Shown in pieces: positions 1 to 9,027 of a stretch of DNA of 64,000 nucleotides. A program made the translations under genes and the position numbers. Numbering within the stretch: position 1 is the first letter of the stretch; each line of letters begins with the position of its first letter. The DNA comes from Nakamurella sp040546275 (GTDB lineage Bacteria > Actinomycetota > Actinomycetes > Mycobacteriales > Nakamurellaceae). The notes beneath the pieces were generated by a model, which saw nothing but the letters and a program-made list of their open reading frames with translations, ran no database searches and was not told the DNA's origin. Where the stretch lies: positions 558,001-622,000 of the forward strand of contig NZ_JBEPNO010000001.1 of NCBI RefSeq assembly GCF_040546275.1, given 5' to 3'.

Positions 1-258
1 GAGAGCCACCGAGGTGCCGTCGAAGGCTGTCTTGGCGCTGTCGGTGATCTCGACACCGGCCAGCAGCGGGAAGGCGCAGTCGTCCAACTCCATCGCGGTG
101 CCTTCGGCGGCCTTGAGAGCGGGGGTGATCTCCAGCAGGCTCAGGATGACGGGGGTGTCGGGGCCGAGCATGGCACCGGAGGCGATCCGGAACAGCAACG
201 CGTAGCCGATCTGGCCGGCGCCGCCGGTGACGGTGACTTTGACGGGGGTCTTGCTCAT
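1..258 (-). CDS. mdh: Malate dehydrogenase, 5' part only (cut by window start)
   Basis: NAD-dependent malate dehydrogenase of the TCA cycle, which oxidises malate to oxaloacetate. Only the first 86 codons are inside the window; the gene runs off the left edge. The N-terminus reads MSKTPVKVTVTGGAGQIGY, with the Rossmann glycine-rich loop GGAGQIG at residues 12-18. It is followed by the LLGPDTP-type and GTAMELDDCAFPLL segments that are typical of the cytosolic-type bacterial MDH family. A clear Shine-Dalgarno (AAGGAGGA on the minus strand, about 265-275) supports the ATG at 258. It lies downstream of the pentose-phosphate genes on the same strand, with 159 bp in between that may carry its own promoter. 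Confidence 0.9.
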   Translation of the reverse strand, partial: MSKTPVKVTVTGGAGQIGYALLFRIASGAMLGPDTPVILSLLEITPALKAAEGTAMELDDCAFPLLAGVEITDSAKTAFDGTSVAL

Positions 259-417
259 GAGTGGTTCTCCTCCTTGAGGACCGAGGGTGGTGACCGCTCC
301 AGCGGACACCCTGACACGACTTCTCTTCGTCCAGCATTTCAGTTGACGGCCGGGTGGCCTCACGCAGCGCGGTGTCTGCTCCGTCACGCCTGGCCGGCGC
401 TCTGGTGATCACCAGGT

Positions 418-1176
418 TCAGGACGCCGTCTCCGCGACGGTTCCCGGTGGCAGCCGGCTCGCAGAACCCTTGTCCAGCAGGAACAGTGTGCGTGCGGTGC
501 CGATCGCGCCGGCGGCCGGCAGGTCCACCTCGGCGGCGCCGCCGAGAAGGAGTTCAACGGCTTCGGCCTTGCCCTCGCCGCCGGTGACGATCCACACCTC
601 GTCCGCAGTCCTGATGGTCGGCAGGGTCAGCGAGATCCGGGTGGGGGGCGGCTTCGGGCAGTCGCGGACGGGCACCACGCTCAGCGAATGCTCGTGGACC
701 GCAGGCGAGTCGGGGAAGATCGAGGCGACGTGACCCTCCGGTCCCATCCCGAGCATCACCACGTCGAATCGGACGTCCGTCCCGAGGATCTCGGCATAGT
801 CGGCGGCCGCAGCATCGACGTCGGTGCCGAAACGGCCGTCAGAGGCTGCCATCGCATGAACGAGCGAAGCATCCAGCGCCACGTGGTCGAGCAGCGCGTC
901 GCGAGCCTGCTTCTCGTTGCGCTCCGGGTCGGCGACCGAAACGAAACGCTCGTCGCCCCAGAACAATTCGACCCGCTGCCAGTCGATCTCGTCACGGGCG
1001 GGCAGCGAGTTCAGGGCGGCCAGCAGGCCGATGCCGGACCCGCCGCCGGTGAGCACGATCCTGGCCGTCCGCCCGGCGGCCTGGACCTCGAGCAGCTTGG
1101 CGGCCAACCGGGCCCCGGTTGCGGAGGCGAGTTCCTCGGCGTCCCGATGGACGATGACCTCTGCGCGAGTGCTCAC
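418..1176 (-). CDS. pgl: 6-phosphogluconolactonase
   Basis: Hydrolyses 6-phosphogluconolactone to 6-phosphogluconate in the oxidative pentose-phosphate pathway (cytosol). The 252-residue protein matches the family length. It shows LTGGGSGIGLL (about residues 42-52, phosphate-binding loop), LFWGDERFV (about 70-78, family signature) and GMGPEGHVASIFPDS (about 143-157; most homologues have Asp where this has Glu). Its start overlaps the opcA stop by 4 nt, so the two are probably translationally coupled. The order zwf-opcA-pgl is the same as Rv1447c-Rv1446c-Rv1445c. A 14-bp perfect palindrome, CTGGTGATCACCAG at 402-415, lies just after the stop and could form a short hairpin. Confidence 0.95.
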   Translation of the reverse strand: MSTRAEVIVHRDAEELASATGARLAAKLLEVQAAGRTARIVLTGGGSGIGLLAALNSLPARDEIDWQRVELFWGDERFVSVADPERNEKQARDALLDHVALDASLVHAMAASDGRFGTDVDAAAADYAEILGTDVRFDVVMLGMGPEGHVASIFPDSPAVHEHSLSVVPVRDCPKPPPTRISLTLPTIRTADEVWIVTGGEGKAEAVELLLGGAAEVDLPAAGAIGTARTLFLLDKGSASRLPPGTVAETAS

Positions 1177-2438
1177 GGTGCAGCCTTCTTCCTGGTTCTC
1201 GGGGCAGCGCTCCGGGCCTTCGCCACCCGCGGTTTCGGGGTGCGTTTCCTGGTGTTGGGAGCGGCTGCCGTCGCCGGCACCTCCTCTGCCACCGACCCGA
1301 GCACCGGGTCCGGCGCGGAGGTGGCCCTGGCCACCGAACGGGTCACTGCGAGCTTCGGGGCAACGGGCTTCGCCGATGCCTCGGGGGGAGCCTTCGTCGT
1401 GGCCTTGGCGGTGGCCTTCGCGGCAGAGTTCAGCGGGGCCCTCGACCTGGCACCGGCCGGGGGCTTCGACCTGGCACGCGCCGGGGCCTTCGCGGGGGCG
1501 GCGGCGGTCGGGGCCGCCGTCTTCGCGACCAGGTCCAGACCCTTCGACAGCACGTCCGCGTACACGTCGTCGGCATCCAGACGTCGCAGTTCCTCGGCGA
1601 TGCAGTCCCGCAGGATCCGGCGGGGGAGCGTCAGCTGGCGCGGCGCCTGGTTGGTGACCGACAGCGTGGCCGTGACTCCCTCGGGCCGGATCAGGCTGAC
1701 CTCACCGGACCGGCGCACCATGGTGACGGCCCGCAGGCCGCTGCCCGCCCGGTCCACCTTGATCCGGCGGACGGGGCAGCGCAGCTGCAGGGCCAGCCAC
1801 CCGGCCAGCAGGTCGGCCGAGGCCGAATCCGACGCGCCGGCGACCGTCGCCTCGGTGATCTTCTCGTGCGGCGGTTGGTCGAGGGCGGCAGCCAGCAGGC
1901 CTCGCCAGTTGGTCAGCCGGGTCCAGGCCAGGTCGGTGTCGCCCGGCTGGTAGCTGGTGCGTCGGTTCGTCAGCGCGGCGATCGGCCGCTTCACCGCGGC
2001 CGAGTCGGTGATCCGCCGCTGGGCCAGCGCTCCGATCGGGTCCAGCGCGGGTACCTCGGGCGACTCGCCCGGCCACCACACGACCACCGGGGCATCGGCC
2101 AGCAGCAGCGGGATCACCACCGCCGCACCGTGATCGGCCAGCGGCCCGTAGAGCCGCAGCACGATCACCTCACTGGCGCCGGCGTCACCGCCGACCCGGA
2201 TCTGCGCATCGAGGCGTGCGGCTCCACGCTTGGAGCCCTTGGCGACGACGATGACGCGGCACGGATGTTCGAAGGATGCGCCGTTCGCTGCCGCGATCGG
2301 ATCCTCGGAGGAGTCCTCGTCGGTGACGATCACCAACGTCAGGACGCGTCCCTGGGCGTTGGCGCCGCCCTTCTCGCGCATCTCGACCATCTTCTTGTTG
2401 ATGGTCGACGAGGTCGTCGACGGCAGATCGATGATCAA
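1173..2438 (-). CDS. opcA: Glucose-6-phosphate dehydrogenase assembly protein OpcA with long basic tail
   Basis: OpcA is the actinobacterial and cyanobacterial activator or assembly factor of glucose-6-phosphate dehydrogenase. The core (IIDLPSTTSSTINKKMVEMR..., GRVLTLVIVTD, PLLLADAPVVVWWPGE) is unmistakable. Family members begin at the IIDLP motif, so I place the start at the TTG at 2438, about 10 nt after a GGAAGG ribosome site. An upstream ATG at 2516 would add 26 unconserved residues. The core ends near residue 305 of 421. The remaining 115 residues or so are rich in Ala, Pro, Lys and Arg (ending PRTRKKAAP), which the M. tuberculosis protein, about 300 residues long, lacks. It sits between zwf and pgl. 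Confidence 0.9.
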   Translation of the reverse strand: MIIDLPSTTSSTINKKMVEMREKGGANAQGRVLTLVIVTDEDSSEDPIAAANGASFEHPCRVIVVAKGSKRGAARLDAQIRVGGDAGASEVIVLRLYGPLADHGAAVVIPLLLADAPVVVWWPGESPEVPALDPIGALAQRRITDSAAVKRPIAALTNRRTSYQPGDTDLAWTRLTNWRGLLAAALDQPPHEKITEATVAGASDSASADLLAGWLALQLRCPVRRIKVDRAGSGLRAVTMVRRSGEVSLIRPEGVTATLSVTNQAPRQLTLPRRILRDCIAEELRRLDADDVYADVLSKGLDLVAKTAAPTAAAPAKAPARARSKPPAGARSRAPLNSAAKATAKATTKAPPEASAKPVAPKLAVTRSVARATSAPDPVLGSVAEEVPATAAAPNTRKRTPKPRVAKARSAAPRTRKKAAP

Positions 2439-2529
2439 CGGGGATCGCCCTTCCGCACTGCTGACCGGACGGCCGGCATCGCACCCGGCGCCTGCTCCGC
2501 GGCGGTCACCGGCCAACTCCAGACGGGAT

Positions 2530-4062
2530 TCACGGACGTCGCCAGGTACGACCGTCGCGGGCCATCATCGCGTCGGCCGACGCGGGCCCCCAGGTGCCGG
2601 AGATGTACGCATCGGGCTGATTCTTGGAGTGCGCCCAGTATTTTTCGATGGGATCCAGGATCTTCCACGACAGCTCGACCTCCTGGTCCTGCGGGAACAG
2701 CGACGGCTCCCCGAGCAGCACGTCCAGGATGAGTCGCTCGTACGCCTCGGGCGAGGCCTCGGTGAACGACTGCCCGTACGAGAAGTCCATGTTGACGTCC
2801 CGGACCTCCATCACCGGCCCCGGCACCTTCGATCCGAAGCGGATGGTCACGCCCTCGTCCGGCTGCACCCGGATCACCAGGGCGTTGGAACCCAATTCCT
2901 CGGTGTCCGTGCGGTCGAAGGGCAGGTGCGGTGCACGCTTGAAGATGACGGCGATCTCGGTGACCCGCTTCCCGAGGCGCTTACCGGTCCGCAGGTAGAA
3001 CGGGACCCCGGCCCAGCGCCTGGTATCGACGAGAAGCTTGACGGCGGCGTAGGTCTCGGTGGTGGACGCGGCGGAGATGCCGTCCTCCTGGAGGTACCCG
3101 GCGACCTTGGTCCCGCCCTGCCAGCCGGTGGCGTACTGCCCACGGGCCGTGCCGGTCGACAGGTCCGCTGGCAGCCGGACCGCGGAGAGCACCTTGATCT
3201 TCTCGGTGCGCAACTGCTGCGGGGAGAACGAGACCGGCTCCTCCATCGCGGTCAGGGCCAGCAGCTGGACGAGGTGGTTCTGGATCACGTCGCGGGCGGC
3301 GCCGATGCCGTCGTAGTACCCGGCGCGACCACCGACCCCGATGTCCTCGGCCATGGTGATCTGCACGTGATCGACGTAGTTGGAGTTCCAGATCGGCTCG
3401 TAGAGCTGATTGGCGAACCGCAGGGCCAGCAGGTTCTGGACCGTCTCCTTGCCGAGGTAGTGGTCGATGCGAAAGACCGACTCCTTCGGGAATACCTCGT
3501 TGACCAGGGTGTTCAGGTCCTGCGCGGATTCCAGGTCGTGTCCGAACGGCTTCTCGATGACGACCCGGCGCCACTCGTCGCCGTGCGGATCTGCCATGCC
3601 GGAGCGGCGGAGCTGCTGCAGGACGGTGGGGAACGCCCCCGGCGGGATGGAGAAGTAGAAGGCATGGTTGCCCCCGGTACCGCGGACCCGGTCGAGGTCG
3701 GCCAGGGTGGCCGAGAGCGCGTCGAACGCGTCGTCGTCGTCGAAGGTGCCGGAGACGAACCGGAAACCCTCGGCCAGATGCCGCCAGACCTCCTCGGAGA
3801 ACGGTGTTCTCGCGTACTGCCGAACGGAGTCGTGTACCACTTGGGCGAAGTCCTCGTTGGCCCAGTCCCGGCGCGCGAACCCGACCAGGGCGAAGCCGGG
3901 CGGCAGCAGCCCCCGGTTGGCCAGGTCGTAGATCGCCGGCATCAGCTTCTTGCGGGAGAGGTCACCCGTCACTCCGAAGATGACGATCCCGGACGGTCCG
4001 GCGATGCGGGGGAGCCGCTTGTCCCTCGGATCGCGCAGCGGATTGACGTAGCTGGTCGTCAT
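2530..4062 (-). CDS. zwf: Glucose-6-phosphate 1-dehydrogenase
   Basis: NADP-dependent entry enzyme of the oxidative pentose-phosphate pathway. The 510-residue protein has the nucleotide loop FGVTGDLSRKKL (residues 29-40), the catalytic motif FRIDHYLGKE (near residue 200) and the EKPFG segment, all intact. The open frame extends further upstream, but homologues begin near MTTSYVNPLRDPRDKRLPR. That ATG (4062) has an AAGGAC ribosome site 9-10 nt upstream, and the extra upstream frame overlaps tal. It is followed by opcA, whose product it needs for activity in other actinobacteria, after about 90 bp. Confidence 0.95.
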   Translation of the reverse strand: MTTSYVNPLRDPRDKRLPRIAGPSGIVIFGVTGDLSRKKLMPAIYDLANRGLLPPGFALVGFARRDWANEDFAQVVHDSVRQYARTPFSEEVWRHLAEGFRFVSGTFDDDDAFDALSATLADLDRVRGTGGNHAFYFSIPPGAFPTVLQQLRRSGMADPHGDEWRRVVIEKPFGHDLESAQDLNTLVNEVFPKESVFRIDHYLGKETVQNLLALRFANQLYEPIWNSNYVDHVQITMAEDIGVGGRAGYYDGIGAARDVIQNHLVQLLALTAMEEPVSFSPQQLRTEKIKVLSAVRLPADLSTGTARGQYATGWQGGTKVAGYLQEDGISAASTTETYAAVKLLVDTRRWAGVPFYLRTGKRLGKRVTEIAVIFKRAPHLPFDRTDTEELGSNALVIRVQPDEGVTIRFGSKVPGPVMEVRDVNMDFSYGQSFTEASPEAYERLILDVLLGEPSLFPQDQEVELSWKILDPIEKYWAHSKNQPDAYISGTWGPASADAMMARDGRTWRRP

Positions 4063-4147
4063 CTGGTGGTGAGAGTCCTTCCGTCGGTTGCGGGACCGCA
4101 GCCCCGGCCGACGACGCGGAGTGCGCCATGGGCCGGGGAGGATCGAA

Positions 4148-5248
4148 TCAGCCGGCCAGGGCCTTGGCGACGGTGGCCTGCAGCTCTTCCCACGACTTGA
4201 TGAACTTGTCGACACCCTCGGTCTCCAGGACGTCGAAGACGTCCGTGATGTCGATGCCGACGGCCTCCAGCGCACTGAAGGTGGACGACGCGGCCCCGTA
4301 GGTGCCTTCGATGGTGTTGCCCCTGATGACGCCGTGATCCGCGACCGCGTCGATCGTCTTCTCGGGCGCAGTGTTGACCGTCTTCGGAGCAACGAGCTCG
4401 ACGACGTACTGGGTGTCGTCGTAGTCGGGATCCTTGACACCGGTGGAGGCCCACAGCGGGCGCTGGGCGTGTGCGCCGGCCGCGGCCAGTGCCTCCCACT
4501 GCTCGCCGGCGAACTTCTGCTCGAAGAGCTGGTAGGCCAGCCGCGCGTTGGCGATGGCGGCCTTGCCCTTGAGCGAGAGTGCCTCCGGCGAACCGATCTT
4601 CACCAGGCGGGCATCGATCTCGGTGTCGACGCGCGAGACGAAGAAGGAGGCGACCGAATGGATCTTCGACAGGTCGTGGCCATTGGCCCTGGCCTGCTCG
4701 AGCCCGGCGACGAACGCGTCGATGACGCCCTCGTAGCGCTCCAGGGAGAAGATCAGCGTGACGTTGACGCTGATGCCCTCGGCCAGGGTCTGCGTGATGG
4801 CGGGCAGCCCGGCCAGCGTGGCCGGGATCTTGATCAGCACGTTGGGCCGGTCGACGATCTTGTACAGCTCCTTGGCCTGGGCGACGGTCCCGCCGGTGTC
4901 GTGGGCCAGGCCCGGCTCGACCTCGATCGACACCCGGCCGTCCGCACCACCGGTGGACTGGTAGAGCGAGGCGAACAGATCGCAGGCATCGCGGACGTCA
5001 TCGGTCGTCATGGCGCGGACCGCGTCATCGACGGAAGCGCCACGGCCTGCGAGCTCGGTGGCCTGCTCCTGGTAGGACTCGCCGTTTGCCAGGGCGGCGG
5101 CGAAGATCGACGGGTTGGTCGTGACTCCGACGATGTGCTTGGTGGTGATCAGTTCCGCGAGGTTGCCGCTGTGCAGGCGCTGGCGGGACAGGTCGTCCAG
5201 CCAGAGCGAGACACCGGCCGCGGAAAGGTCCGCGAGTGGATCGGTCAT
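4148..5248 (-). CDS. tal: Transaldolase
   Basis: Transfers a dihydroxyacetone unit between sugar phosphates in the non-oxidative pentose-phosphate pathway. The 366-residue length fits the long actinobacterial type. Visible motifs are GVTTNPSIF near residue 42, SIEVEP near residue 100, and NVLIKIPAT carrying the Schiff-base lysine near residue 135. The start MTDPLADLS at 5248 follows an AAGAGGAAGAAAG purine run. It lies between tkt (58 bp upstream) and zwf (85 bp downstream), so it is part of the tkt-tal-zwf-opcA-pgl unit. Confidence 0.95.
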   Translation of the reverse strand: MTDPLADLSAAGVSLWLDDLSRQRLHSGNLAELITTKHIVGVTTNPSIFAAALANGESYQEQATELAGRGASVDDAVRAMTTDDVRDACDLFASLYQSTGGADGRVSIEVEPGLAHDTGGTVAQAKELYKIVDRPNVLIKIPATLAGLPAITQTLAEGISVNVTLIFSLERYEGVIDAFVAGLEQARANGHDLSKIHSVASFFVSRVDTEIDARLVKIGSPEALSLKGKAAIANARLAYQLFEQKFAGEQWEALAAAGAHAQRPLWASTGVKDPDYDDTQYVVELVAPKTVNTAPEKTIDAVADHGVIRGNTIEGTYGAASSTFSALEAVGIDITDVFDVLETEGVDKFIKSWEELQATVAKALAG

Positions 5249-5306
5249 GATGCTCAGCTTCTTTCTTCCTCTTGTCAGATGGGGGATCGACCCGGATAAG
5301 GATCGA

Positions 5307-7472
5307 CTACTTGGAATCGAGGTCGACGCCGGCGTTTTCGAGGGACGTCGTGCCGTGCGAGACGGTGTCGGGCGTGTTCGCGGCGGCCAGGGACTCCTTG
5401 GCGGCGGCCACCGTCGCCTCCGGGGTGATGCCGAACTCCTTGTACAACGTGGCCGCGTCGGCCGATGCGCCGTAGTGCTCCAGCGACACCGGACGTCCCT
5501 GGCTGCCGATCCAGCGCCACCACGGCTGGGCGATGGCGGCCTCGACTGACACCCGGGCGGTGACCGCCTTGGGCAGCACCCTCTCGATGTACGCGGCGTC
5601 CTGGGCCTCGAACCAGTCCAGGCACGGCATGGAGACGACGCGGGTCCCGATGCCCTCGGCGTGCAGCGTGTCACGGGCTGCGAGGGCGATCTGCACCTCG
5701 GATCCCGAGGAGATGATGATCACCTGCAGGTCGCCTTCGGCGTCGGCGAGCACGTAGCCGCCCTTTGCGACGCCCTCGGCGGAGGTGCCGGCCAGGGTCG
5801 GGACGTTCTGCCGGGTCAGTGCGAGACCGACGGGCCCGGTGTTCCAGGTGCTCTGCTTCTCCAGGATCGCCTGCCAGCCGAAGGCGGTCTCGTTGGCGTC
5901 GGCCGGACGCAGGATGGCAAGGCCCGGGATCGCGCGGAGGGCAGCCAGGTGCTCGACCGGCTGGTGGGTGGGTCCGTCCTCGCCGAGGCCGATCGAGTCG
6001 TGGGTCCAGACGTAGGTGACCGGGGCGCCCATCACGGCGGCCAGGCGGACGGCGCCGCGCATGTAGTCGGAGAACTGCATGAACGTGCCGCCGTACGGGC
6101 GGGTCGGTCCGTGCAGGGCGATACCGGACAGAATGGCGCCCATGGCGTGCTCGCGGATGCCGAAGTGCAGGGTCCGACCGTACGGCTGGGCCTTCCACTC
6201 GCCGGTTGCCGCGTCGAGCGGGCCGAACGAGTCGACGCCCTTCATGGTGGTGTTGTTCGACTCGGCGAGGTCGGCGGAGCCGCCCCAGAGCTCCGGCAGC
6301 ACGTCGGCGATCCCGGACAACACGGCGCCGGACGCGGCGCGGGTGGCGATGCCCTTCGGGTCGACCGGCCAGCTCGGCAGCGAGTCCTTCCAACCCTCGG
6401 GCAGGTCACGGGCGACGAGGCGGTCGAACAGCGCCTTGTTGTCGGGGTTGGCCGCGGCCCACTCGTCGAAGCCCTTCTGCCAGGCTGCCTTTGCGTCGGA
6501 ACCACGGTCCAGCGCCAGCCGGGTGTGCTTGATGACGGTGTCGTCCACCTCGAACGACTTGTCCGGGTCGAAGCCGAGGATCGTCTTGACGGCGGCGACC
6601 TCGTCGGGCCCGAGGGCCGAACCGTGGATCTTGCCGGTGTTCATCTTGTTCGGTGCCGGGAAGCCGATGACGGTGTGCAGCTGGATGAACGACGGCTTGT
6701 CGGTGACGGCCTTGGCGTTCTCGATGGCGGTCAGGATCCCGCTGACGTTCTCGCCGCCCTCGACCTTCTGGACGTGCCAGCCGTAGGCCTCGTAGCGGGC
6801 CGCGACGTCCTCGGACAGGGCGATGTTGGTGTCGTCCTCGATGGAGATCTGGTTGTGGTCGTAGAACACGATCAGGTTGCCCAGCTGCTGGCGCCCGGCG
6901 ATCGACGACGCCTCCGAACTGACGCCCTCCTCGATGTCACCATCGGAGGAGATGACGTAGATGAAGTGGTCGAACGGGCTCGCCCCCGGAGCGGCGGACG
7001 GATCGAAGAGACCACGCTCACGACGGGAGGCCATGGACATGCCGACCGCGGAGGCGAGCCCCTGTCCCAACGGCCCGGTGGTGATCTCCACACCTTTGGT
7101 GTGATGGACCTCCGGGTGTCCCGGGGTCAACGAACCCCAGGTCCGCAGCGCCTCGAGGTCACCGAGCTCCAAACCGAACCCGGCCAGGTAGAGCTGGATG
7201 TACAGAGTGAGGCTGGAGTGTCCGCAGGACAGCACGAAGCGGTCGCGGCCGGTCCAGTCGGGGTCCGCCGGGTCGTGGTTCATCACCTTCTGGAACAGGG
7301 TGTAGGCCAGCGGGGCCAGACTCATGGCCGTACCGGGGTGGCCGTTGCCGACCTTCTGCACGGAGTCGGCGGCCAGTACTCGGGCGGTGTCCACTGCGCG
7401 CTTGTCCAGGTCCGACCAGTCGTCGGGGACGTGAGCGGTGGTCAGTTCGGTGATCTGGGCGGTACTGGTCAC
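5307..7472 (-). CDS. tkt: Transketolase
   Basis: Thiamine-diphosphate enzyme that moves two-carbon units between pentose and hexose phosphates. The 721-residue protein carries the N-terminal HPG loop (GNGHPGTAMSLAPLAY), the ThDP-binding segment SSDGDIEEGVSSEA...FYDHNQ, and the pyrimidine-domain sequence FGIREHAMGAI...YGGTFMQFSDYMR. It is first gene of the minus-strand pentose-phosphate unit and divergent from ctaB; the 261-bp space to ctaB must hold both promoters. A possible minus-strand -10 (TAGGGT near 7591) lies in that space, but its -35 is weak. Confidence 0.96.
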   Translation of the reverse strand: MTSTAQITELTTAHVPDDWSDLDKRAVDTARVLAADSVQKVGNGHPGTAMSLAPLAYTLFQKVMNHDPADPDWTGRDRFVLSCGHSSLTLYIQLYLAGFGLELGDLEALRTWGSLTPGHPEVHHTKGVEITTGPLGQGLASAVGMSMASRRERGLFDPSAAPGASPFDHFIYVISSDGDIEEGVSSEASSIAGRQQLGNLIVFYDHNQISIEDDTNIALSEDVAARYEAYGWHVQKVEGGENVSGILTAIENAKAVTDKPSFIQLHTVIGFPAPNKMNTGKIHGSALGPDEVAAVKTILGFDPDKSFEVDDTVIKHTRLALDRGSDAKAAWQKGFDEWAAANPDNKALFDRLVARDLPEGWKDSLPSWPVDPKGIATRAASGAVLSGIADVLPELWGGSADLAESNNTTMKGVDSFGPLDAATGEWKAQPYGRTLHFGIREHAMGAILSGIALHGPTRPYGGTFMQFSDYMRGAVRLAAVMGAPVTYVWTHDSIGLGEDGPTHQPVEHLAALRAIPGLAILRPADANETAFGWQAILEKQSTWNTGPVGLALTRQNVPTLAGTSAEGVAKGGYVLADAEGDLQVIIISSGSEVQIALAARDTLHAEGIGTRVVSMPCLDWFEAQDAAYIERVLPKAVTARVSVEAAIAQPWWRWIGSQGRPVSLEHYGASADAATLYKEFGITPEATVAAAKESLAAANTPDTVSHGTTSLENAGVDLDSK

Positions 7473-7733
7473 TTTTGACCCTTCTCGGCCGGGCGACCCC
7501 TGTGGGTCGCGTTGCTGTCGCGAATTTTCAAGGCTCCAGGAGATCGAACTCCAGGTGGGGCGTGCGTCACTCCGTGCAAACCCTAGTACGCGCCGCAGTA
7601 CCCGACTTCAAGTGGCTCGACGCCACGACCTGGCACCGGCTGCCGTCGGGCCGGGGTCGGGCCGATGCACCGCCTACCATGAGTTGGTGTGCCCTTCCGG
7701 TGCGCTCGATCGATCGTGAGAAAGTGGGTAGGC

Positions 7734-8690
7734 GTGGCGCACCAGACCTCCGCCGAGCAGCGGGCCGGGGCTTCCGTGACCACCAGCACCGCATCGTCCT
7801 GGCAGGTCAGGATAGGTGCCTACGTCGCATTGACGAAGCCGCGCATCATCGAACTGCTGCTGATCACCACGATCCCCGCGATGTTCGCCGCGCAGCGTTC
7901 GGTGCCCGGTATCGGGCTCGTACTGGCCACGCTCGTCGGCGGCACGCTTGCTGCGGGCAGCGCCAATGCGCTCAACTGCGTGGTGGACGCCGACATCGAC
8001 GCTGTGATGCGGCGCACCAGGTCCCGTCCGCTGGCACGTCATCTGGTACCCACCCGCAATGCCCTGGTCTTCGGCATCCTGCTGGGTCTGGCGTCCTGCG
8101 CATTCCTGGCGTGGACGACCACCTGGCAGGCGGCGGTGCTGGCCGTCGTCGCCATCCTCTTCTACGTCTTCGTCTACTCCCTCTGGCTCAAACGGCGGAC
8201 CAGTCAGAACATCGTCTGGGGCGGCCTGGCCGGCTGCATGCCGGTGGTCATCGGCTGGTCTGCGATCACCGGCGGGATCGGTTGGCCGGCATGGGTGTTC
8301 TTCGGTGTCATCTTCTTCTGGACGCCGCCGCACACCTGGGCGCTGGCCATGCGATATCGCGAGGACTACGCCGCCGCCGGGGTGCCGATGCTCCCCGTGG
8401 TCGCCCCCGAGCGGGTGGTCGTACGCCAGATCGTCCTCTACTCGTGGGCCATGGTGGTCTGCTCGCTCCTGCTGATCCCGGCGTCGTCGTGGATCTACGC
8501 GGCGGTCGCGCTACCGGCCGGGCTGGCTTTCCTGGCCATCGCCCACGTCCTGCACTTCCGGGTGCTGCGTGGCGTGCCGGCGCAGCCGATGACGTTGTTC
8601 CACCTGTCGAACCTCTACCTGACGGCCATCTCGGTCGCCTGGGCGGTCGACGCCGCCGTCGGTCTCGGCGTGATCGGGTGGCCGCGATGA
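7734..8690 (+). CDS. ctaB: Protohaem IX farnesyltransferase (haem O synthase)
   Basis: Membrane prenyltransferase that converts haem B to haem O for aa3-type cytochrome oxidase. It contains LTKPRIIELLL and the Asp-rich motif NCVVDADIDAVMRRTRSRPL that binds farnesyl diphosphate and Mg2+. About nine hydrophobic segments follow. I chose the GTG at 7734 (318 residues), close to the usual length and 10 nt after GAGAAAG. The frame also opens at GTG 7689, eight bases after a TACCAT -10-like hexamer (7675-7680); a leaderless start there would add 15 residues. It is divergent from tkt, as in mycobacteria (Rv1449c/Rv1451). Confidence 0.92.
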   Translation: MAHQTSAEQRAGASVTTSTASSWQVRIGAYVALTKPRIIELLLITTIPAMFAAQRSVPGIGLVLATLVGGTLAAGSANALNCVVDADIDAVMRRTRSRPLARHLVPTRNALVFGILLGLASCAFLAWTTTWQAAVLAVVAILFYVFVYSLWLKRRTSQNIVWGGLAGCMPVVIGWSAITGGIGWPAWVFFGVIFFWTPPHTWALAMRYREDYAAAGVPMLPVVAPERVVVRQIVLYSWAMVVCSLLLIPASSWIYAAVALPAGLAFLAIAHVLHFRVLRGVPAQPMTLFHLSNLYLTAISVAWAVDAAVGLGVIGWPR

Positions 8691-9010
8691 CGCAGCCGGC
8701 GCCGGCCGAGGATTCGCCAGGTGCTGGTGAGACCGACGTCAAGCGGACGGCCGACCGACTCCGGTCGTTCGCCTCCTCCCACGGTGGGTCCGGTACAGCG
8801 GTCCTGAGCCCGATGGGCCGCCGTGGCGTCCGGATCGTGGTGGTGTCGGCCGACGGGCCGTTCGCCGACGCGGTGGTGCCCGATCTCGACGTGGCCGCGG
8901 CCGTCTGCGAACGCGCGGGCATCCCGGTCGGCGACTGGGACCGTGAGTTGTCCGGACGAATCAGCGTGAGTACTGCCGATCGGATCAGAATGGCCGGCAC
9001 GGGCCGCTGA
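8687..9010 (+). CDS. Small hypothetical protein coupled to ctaB
   Basis: A 107-residue soluble protein whose ATG overlaps the ctaB stop by 4 nt (ATGA), so it is probably co-translated. It has no signal peptide or membrane segment. The N-terminal 20 residues are acidic and polar. The core, about residues 38-100, alternates short hydrophobic strands and helices (GVRIVVVSADGPFADAV; DVAAAVCERAGIPV; WDRELSGRISVSTADRIRMAG) and looks like a compact alpha/beta domain. I do not recognise the family. Position suggests, but does not show, a link to haem A or oxidase biogenesis. It converges with ctaA, leaving 17 bp between stops. Confidence 0.75.
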   Translation: MTQPAPAEDSPGAGETDVKRTADRLRSFASSHGGSGTAVLSPMGRRGVRIVVVSADGPFADAVVPDLDVAAAVCERAGIPVGDWDRELSGRISVSTADRIRMAGTGR

Positions 9011-9027
9011 CCTGATCGTGGACCGGC

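Noticed and set aside
2439..2516. ATG start for opcA at 2516
   Set aside because: The added 26 residues are not conserved, whereas TTG 2438 starts exactly at the family IIDLP motif and has a ribosome site.
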